DNA of 64,000 nucleotides from Dokdonia pacifica (GTDB lineage: Bacteria > Bacteroidota > Bacteroidia > Flavobacteriales > Flavobacteriaceae). The number at the start of each line of letters is the position of its first letter. Within the stretch, counting starts at the first letter, position 1. This document shows positions 60,278 through 64,000 of the stretch, piece by piece. The stretch covers positions 62,001 to 126,000 of the forward strand of contig NZ_FZNY01000006.1 in NCBI RefSeq assembly GCF_900188275.1. Reading direction: 5' to 3'. Both the position numbers and the translations under genes were made by a program. Below the pieces are notes generated by a model. It saw only the letters and a program-made list of their open reading frames with translations, was not told where the DNA came from and did no database searches.

Positions 60278-60829
60278 TTAAATTTGATTTCTCCAACCTC
60301 TTTTTTCAAGACTTCTTATATTTTTTAAATCTTTTATTGATGAGAGATACTTCACAAGTAATTGTAATTCGCGATCTTCTTGATCACCTTCAAACGGATT
60401 GACATAAATAGCGTTACCGTAGTTGTCTTTTGTTTTTTCAGGAGAATCATCCACAATTAGCATACGCTCTATATTATAGCCCTGTTTCTTTACTTTCTTA
60501 AGACGTTTTTCGTGAACATAGATGTCTAAGCTATAATCTCTCCTTGTAGTACAACGTGACCTTCCCCAAATGAATTTAAAATCTATTATAGGCGGTGTGA
60601 TTTGAGCTACAATATCTTCTACATATCTATCGTCTGCAGATGACCATATAGCTAAATCAAAATCGACACTTATCGTCTTTAGGAATTCTTCTAAGCCAGG
60701 TCTATTATAAATAAAATAGTCAGCATAGGTGAAACTATAGGGGATTTCTAATTGTGTTTCTGTTGCATGTATTAAGGTCTCATCAAGATCTAATACGAGT
60801 AATATATTTTTATTGTTTTCAGATGCCAA
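60278..60829 (-). CDS. NIF/FCP1-type HAD phosphatase
   Basis: 183 aa. The HAD motif I DLDETLIH is at residues 14-21 and the fold matches the NLI-interacting-factor (FCP1/SCP) phosphatase type: YNRPGLEEFLKTI, then LAIWSSADDRYVEDIV, and motif DDSPEKTKDNYGN. The substrate in bacteria is not known. Confidence 0.85.
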   Translation of the reverse strand: MASENNKNILLVLDLDETLIHATETQLEIPYSFTYADYFIYNRPGLEEFLKTISVDFDLAIWSSADDRYVEDIVAQITPPIIDFKFIWGRSRCTTRRDYSLDIYVHEKRLKKVKKQGYNIERMLIVDDSPEKTKDNYGNAIYVNPFEGDQEDRELQLLVKYLSSIKDLKNIRSLEKRGWRNQI

Positions 60830-60856
60830 TTTTGAAAAAAAATAGTTTAAGGGAAG

Positions 60857-61000
60857 TTAAGAATAATAATCTTCATCTTCCTCTTTGTTTTTTTTGAAAA
60901 GAATTTCAGCATTAATGCCAAATATTCTAGTACCCTTTGGGAAGAAATATGCAAGTGCTACTAACCAAATAAATACAATTATAAATATACAAGTTACCAT
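60857..61000 (-). CDS. Small single-helix membrane protein (47 aa)
   Basis: 47 aa starting MVTCIFIIVFIWLVALAYFF, a hydrophobic helix, and ending in an acidic tail (EEDEDYYS). It was found by reading the sequence, not as a typical gene call. Supported only by the reading frame and membrane character. Confidence 0.4.
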   Translation of the reverse strand: MVTCIFIIVFIWLVALAYFFPKGTRIFGINAEILFKKNKEEDEDYYS

Positions 61001-61073
61001 ACACGATAAGTACACCGTATTATAGGAATGTTACATTGTGTCTTTGACGCACTTTGGGAGTTTTAAATAAAAA

Positions 61074-61107
61074 AAAACAGAAACACTTGGGGAGATGTTT
61101 CTGTTTT
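61074..61107 (-). terminator. Terminator of the LRR gene
   Basis: AAAACAGAAACA (61074-61085) pairs with TGTTTCTGTTTT (61096-61107). On the minus strand a T-run follows, about 56 bp past the stop. Confidence 0.85.
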
Positions 61108-61162
61108 AGTATTGATTTGGGGTAAATTGATTTAGGGGTAACTAGTATTAGGGGTGTTGTAA

Positions 61163-61711
61163 TCAATATACAATTGCGAGTGTATGTGTCGTATCCATTG
61201 TTATATGAGTTGCATACATACGAACACGTCTTAAATTAGGTAGCTTACTAATTTTTTCTGGGAATACTCCTGTAAAATCATTGGCATACAGGTATAGGTA
61301 TTCAAGGTTTTTTATTTTTGAAATCTCTTCGGGTATATTTCCTTCCAGTGTATTAAGAGAAAGGTTAAGGCTTCTTAAGTGATTTAAGTCTCCGATAGAA
61401 GCTGGAATTTCTCCTTTTATAGTATTGTTGTGAAGATTTATAACTTTTACATGTATTAAATCACCTATAGATGCAGGAAGCTCTCCATTAAGATTATTAT
61501 TTGTGAGTTGTAAAGCAACTACTTTATGATCGATAATAGTAACTCCTTTCCAGTTTTCTACGGGTGTAGTTAAGTCCCAAGATTCTGTCCAGTGATCTCC
61601 ATCTGTAGCATAGTACAAATCGATAAGCGCTTGCTTTTCAGAAGAAGATAGTGTTGTGGCTGTCGTAGTAAAAGAAAAAAACGATAGCATTAAAATAATA
61701 ACAATTTTCAT
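61163..61711 (-). CDS. Secreted leucine-rich-repeat protein
   Basis: 182 aa from the ATG at 61711 (MKIVIILMLSFFSFTTTATT), which gives a proper signal peptide; a start at 61780 would add an unlikely N-terminus. A short N-cap (ALIDLYYATDGDHWTESWDL) is followed by four or five plant-type LRR repeats with consensus LxxLNLxxNxLxGxIPxxI. Presumably a surface protein-binding domain. Confidence 0.85.
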   Translation of the reverse strand: MKIVIILMLSFFSFTTTATTLSSSEKQALIDLYYATDGDHWTESWDLTTPVENWKGVTIIDHKVVALQLTNNNLNGELPASIGDLIHVKVINLHNNTIKGEIPASIGDLNHLRSLNLSLNTLEGNIPEEISKIKNLEYLYLYANDFTGVFPEKISKLPNLRRVRMYATHITMDTTHTLAIVY

Positions 61712-61926
61712 ATTCTTGAGTTCTGTGACTACAAAAATATGAGGTGATTCACTTATCGGTATATTTTTACACAGAAACATCGATGAACCGACAAGAGGTT
61801 AATTTTTATCGATGAAATACACGGTAATATATATATTCTTATGAAAATGTAATTTTAAAAGAAAGCTTTTAAATGTTATTATTTGTTTTTGACAGCTTGA
61901 GGTTTTAGGGTCTTTACTTTATTTAA

Positions 61927-62688
61927 TTACCGTATCGTTTTTACAAAGTCTGCAACACTATTTGCTCCGTGAGCAGTGATATGTTTTATGAATGCACTTC
62001 CAATAATGGCACCTTTCGCGAAAGCGGTAGCCGCCTGAAATGTATCTGAATTACTAATACCAAAACCTACAATTTGAGGGTTTTTAAGATGCATAGCATG
62101 AATACGTTCAAAATAAGCAGATTGCGTATTGCCAAAACCACTTTGTGCTCCTGTAGTACTCGCACTACTTACCATGTATATAAATCCATCACTAGCAGCA
62201 TCTATCTGCCTGATACGCTCATCACTAGTTTGAGGTGTGATTAAAAATACATTAAGCAAGCCATACTTTTCAAAAATTGCTTTGTACTGTGCTTCATACT
62301 CAGCAAGTGGAAGATCTGGCATAATAATCCCATCAATACCAATTTCAGCACAGGTTGCACAGAACTTTTCTACCCCATATTGTAGCATAGGGTTAAAATA
62401 CCCCATTACAATCAATGGAATATCAATGGTTTTTCTAACATCTTTTAGCTGCTCAAAGAGCAATTGTGTAGTCATTCCATTTTTTAATGCGGCCGTACTG
62501 CTTTCCTGAATGGTAGGACCATCTGCTAATGGATCTGAAAATGGAAGTCCAATTTCTACCATATCAACCCCACTATCTTGTAATTGTTGTAAGATAGACA
62601 TCGTATCATGAATAGCAGGATAACCCGCCGTGAAATAGAGACTGAGTAATTTTTTATCTTCTTGTAATTTTTGTTGTATTCTGTTCAT
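61927..62688 (-). CDS. trpA: Tryptophan synthase alpha chain
   Basis: 253 aa. It cleaves indole-3-glycerol phosphate. VEIGLPFSDPLADGPTIQ near residue 46 contains the catalytic Glu, MPDLPLAEYE the second acid and VGFGISNSDTFQAA the phosphate loop. A truncated palindrome copy (62013-62026) is read as TAFAKGAI. It follows trpB with a 190-bp gap that holds REP-like repeats. Confidence 0.95.
   Translation of the reverse strand: MNRIQQKLQEDKKLLSLYFTAGYPAIHDTMSILQQLQDSGVDMVEIGLPFSDPLADGPTIQESSTAALKNGMTTQLLFEQLKDVRKTIDIPLIVMGYFNPMLQYGVEKFCATCAEIGIDGIIMPDLPLAEYEAQYKAIFEKYGLLNVFLITPQTSDERIRQIDAASDGFIYMVSSASTTGAQSGFGNTQSAYFERIHAMHLKNPQIVGFGISNSDTFQAATAFAKGAIIGSAFIKHITAHGANSVADFVKTIR
62013..62026. repeat. 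Palindrome copy inside trpA
   Basis: CTTTCGCGAAAGCG, fourteen bases, read as AFAK. Confidence 0.8.
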
Positions 62689-62881
62689 TTTATTCTCGCG
62701 CAGGCGGGAATCTTTTCCCGTTTACGACTTTATTATTTTCTGTCATTTCCGCGAAGGCGGAAATCTCATTCTGTTGTGTGTTCTCTTATGCTTTAACGTT
62801 TCGCCATTCCTACGGTCGTGAATCTGCCTGCTGGCAGGTCCCACAGCTCGCCTTCGAGGAAATGAAAAAAGTTTTAATAAT
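62689..62881. repeat. REP-like cluster between trpB and trpA
   Basis: Three short hairpin-forming units: CTCGCGCAGGCGGGAATC, TTTCCGCGAAGGCGGAAA (stem TTTCCGC with GCGGAAA) and GAATCTGCCTGCTGGCAGG. These are widespread intergenic repeats. No gene is supported here. Confidence 0.6.
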
Positions 62882-64000
62882 TTACAATTTAAAATACTCG
62901 ATATATGTATTCAAATCCTTATCTCCACGTCCCGATAGATTAATTACAATCACGTCATCAGGTTTGAATGTGCGTTCTTCAAATATGGCGAGTGCATGAC
63001 TGGTTTCTATAGCAGGAATAATACCTTCTAACTTACTCAATTCAAGACCCGCTTGCATTGCATCATCATCTGTTACAGAGATAAATTCGCCACGACCTGT
63101 TCTAAATAAATTAGCATGCATAGGGCCTACACCTGGGTAATCTAATCCAGCTGAAATAGAATAAGGCTCTGTAATTTGTCCATCTGGTGTTTGCATTAAA
63201 AGTGTTTTACTTCCATGTATAATCCCTTCACGTCCTAAGGCCGATGTAGCAGCACTTTCGCCAGTATCAATTCCTTTTCCAGCGGCTTCTACAGCAATAA
63301 TACCCACCTCTGGTTGATCTAAATAATGGTAGTAAAGTCCAGCAGCGTTACTTCCGCCACCTACACAGGCAACTACATAATCTGGATTTTCACGTCCTTC
63401 TACTTCCTGTAATTGTTTCTTTGTTTCTGCCGAAATTACTGATTGAAAACGAGCTACCATATCCGGGTAAGGATGTGGACCAACTACAGATCCTATTATG
63501 TAATGCGTGTCTACAGGATTATTGATCCAATCACGTATGGCTTCATTAGTAGCATCTTTTAATGTTCTACTTCCAGACATAGCAGGACGTACAGTAGCAC
63601 CTAGCATTTTCATACGTGCTACATTAGGGGCTTGGCGTTCTATATCAATCGCACCCATATATACAATGCATTCTAATCCCATTAAAGCACAAACCGTAGC
63701 GGTTGCTACTCCATGTTGTCCAGCTCCTGTTTCTGCAATAATTCGATTTTTTCCTAATCGTTTGGCCATTAATATTTGACCAATCGTATTATTTACTTTA
63801 TGCGCTCCTGTATGACATAAATCTTCTCGTTTTAAGTAAATTTTTGTGTTGTATTTTTTACTAAAACGCTCTGCATAATAGAGAGGTGTAGGGCGCCCTA
63901 CATAATCTTTTAGTAATTGATTGAACTCCTCCTGAAAAGAAGGTTCTTGCATGATCTGAATGTATTGAGAGCGTAACTCTTCTACATTTGGATAAAGCAT
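62882..64000 (-). CDS. trpB: Tryptophan synthase beta chain, cut at the window edge
   Basis: 372 codons seen. It joins indole and serine. The PLP lysine is in [11 protein letters not shown] near residue 67, and [15 protein letters not shown] and the C-terminal [10 protein letters not shown] are typical. A Met at the very edge could be read as a start, but TrpB proteins usually have about 20-25 more residues before LYPNVEEL, so the gene probably continues beyond the window. Confidence 0.93.
   Translation of the reverse strand: MLYPNVEELRSQYIQIMQEPSFQEEFNQLLKDYVGRPTPLYYAERFSKKYNTKIYLKREDLCHTGAHKVNNTIGQILMAKRLGKNRIIAETGAGQHGVATATVCALMGLECIVYMGAIDIERQAPNVARMKMLGATVRPAMSGSRTLKDATNEAIRDWINNPVDTHYIIGSVVGPHPYPDMVARFQSVISAETKKQLQEVEGRENPDYVVACVGGGSNAAGLYYHYLDQPEVGIIAVEAAGKGIDTGESAATSALGREGIIHGSKTLLMQTPDGQITEPYSISAGLDYPGVGPMHANLFRTGRGEFISVTDDDAMQAGLELSKLEGIIPAIETSHALAIFEERTFKPDDVIVINLSGRGDKDLNTYIEYFKL

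Noticed and set aside
1142-62026. The 16-bp palindrome as a set of rho-independent terminators or as parS.
   Set aside because: Copies lie inside genes, lack T-runs, and differ from the parS consensus (TGTTNCACGTGAAACA).
62778-62999. Plus-strand frame in the trpB-trpA gap.
   Set aside because: It covers REP-like repeats and the 3' end of trpB on the other strand; no family signal.
1-64000. rRNA genes, CRISPR arrays and complete insertion sequences.
   Set aside because: None was recognised on either strand.

Overview
The window looks like chromosome of a marine-type Flavobacteriaceae (Bacteroidota). It is AT-rich, has a Bacteroidetes -33/-7 promoter (TTG, then TATCTTTG before rimO), a type IX secretion C-terminal tail (45.2-47.5 kb), bacillithiol synthesis (bshC), a zeaxanthin-type carotenoid operon, many SusD-free lipoproteins with short lipoboxes, and flavobacterial REP-like hairpins. 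The exact genus cannot be fixed from sequence alone; a Dokdonia-like organism is a guess.

Layout. 0-14.5 kb: rimO with a BNR-type lipoprotein, an AraC regulator with a membrane protein, a large M14 peptidase, bshC, trmL, a secreted cupin, and a GMC oxidoreductase operon (FAD subunit with a Cys cluster, an OmpA-like secreted protein, and a gluconate-2-dehydrogenase subunit-3-like protein). 14.5-15.1 kb is non-coding and repeat-rich, with about 12.6 copies of an 8-bp tandem repeat and REP-like hairpins. 15.1-17.2 kb: a glycosyltransferase and a sugar-nucleotide epimerase. 17.3-17.9 kb: two tandem double-glycine Cys-rich peptide genes. 17.9-21.6 kb: crtZ-crtB-crtI under a CarH-like B12/MerR regulator. 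21.9-25.8 kb: four tightly packed genes of unknown function, including a small protein with a CHAT/caspase-like His...Cys pattern. 26-29.4 kb: a 5'-truncated LytTR regulator and five more small GG/AG-leader or Cys-rich peptide genes, three of which share a nearly identical upstream element and most of which carry their own terminators.

29.5-35.1 kb is a small genomic island next to tRNA-Leu(GAG). An 18-bp copy of the tRNA 3' end lies at its far edge. The cargo looks like defence or toxin-antitoxin genes: a SinR/Cas2-like small protein overlapping a HEPN protein, an STM4504/CBY_0614-type HEPN protein, a RelA/SpoT-type synthetase, and a membrane coiled-coil protein. No integrase is visible.

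35.3-64 kb is mostly housekeeping: aroK, a PyrR-like phosphoribosyltransferase, an S4 protein, an FKBP-like lipoprotein, a split transketolase, pyrE, a Nudix hydrolase, a second M14 peptidase, a T9SS-secreted P-domain protein, a UDG-like protein, yaaA, an RluD-type synthase, a PASTA protein, ddl, coaD, a sigma factor with a TonB-like anti-sigma partner, a Tat-exported class V aminotransferase, a PNGase F-like lipoprotein, trpA and a partial trpB.

The strongest unexplained signal is a 16-bp perfect palindrome, CGCTTTCGCGAAAGCG. It occurs nine times intact and about eight more times nearly intact, both between genes and inside unrelated genes, where it is read in all three frames. It is absent from the 11.4 kb that hold most of the peptide cluster and the tRNA-Leu island.
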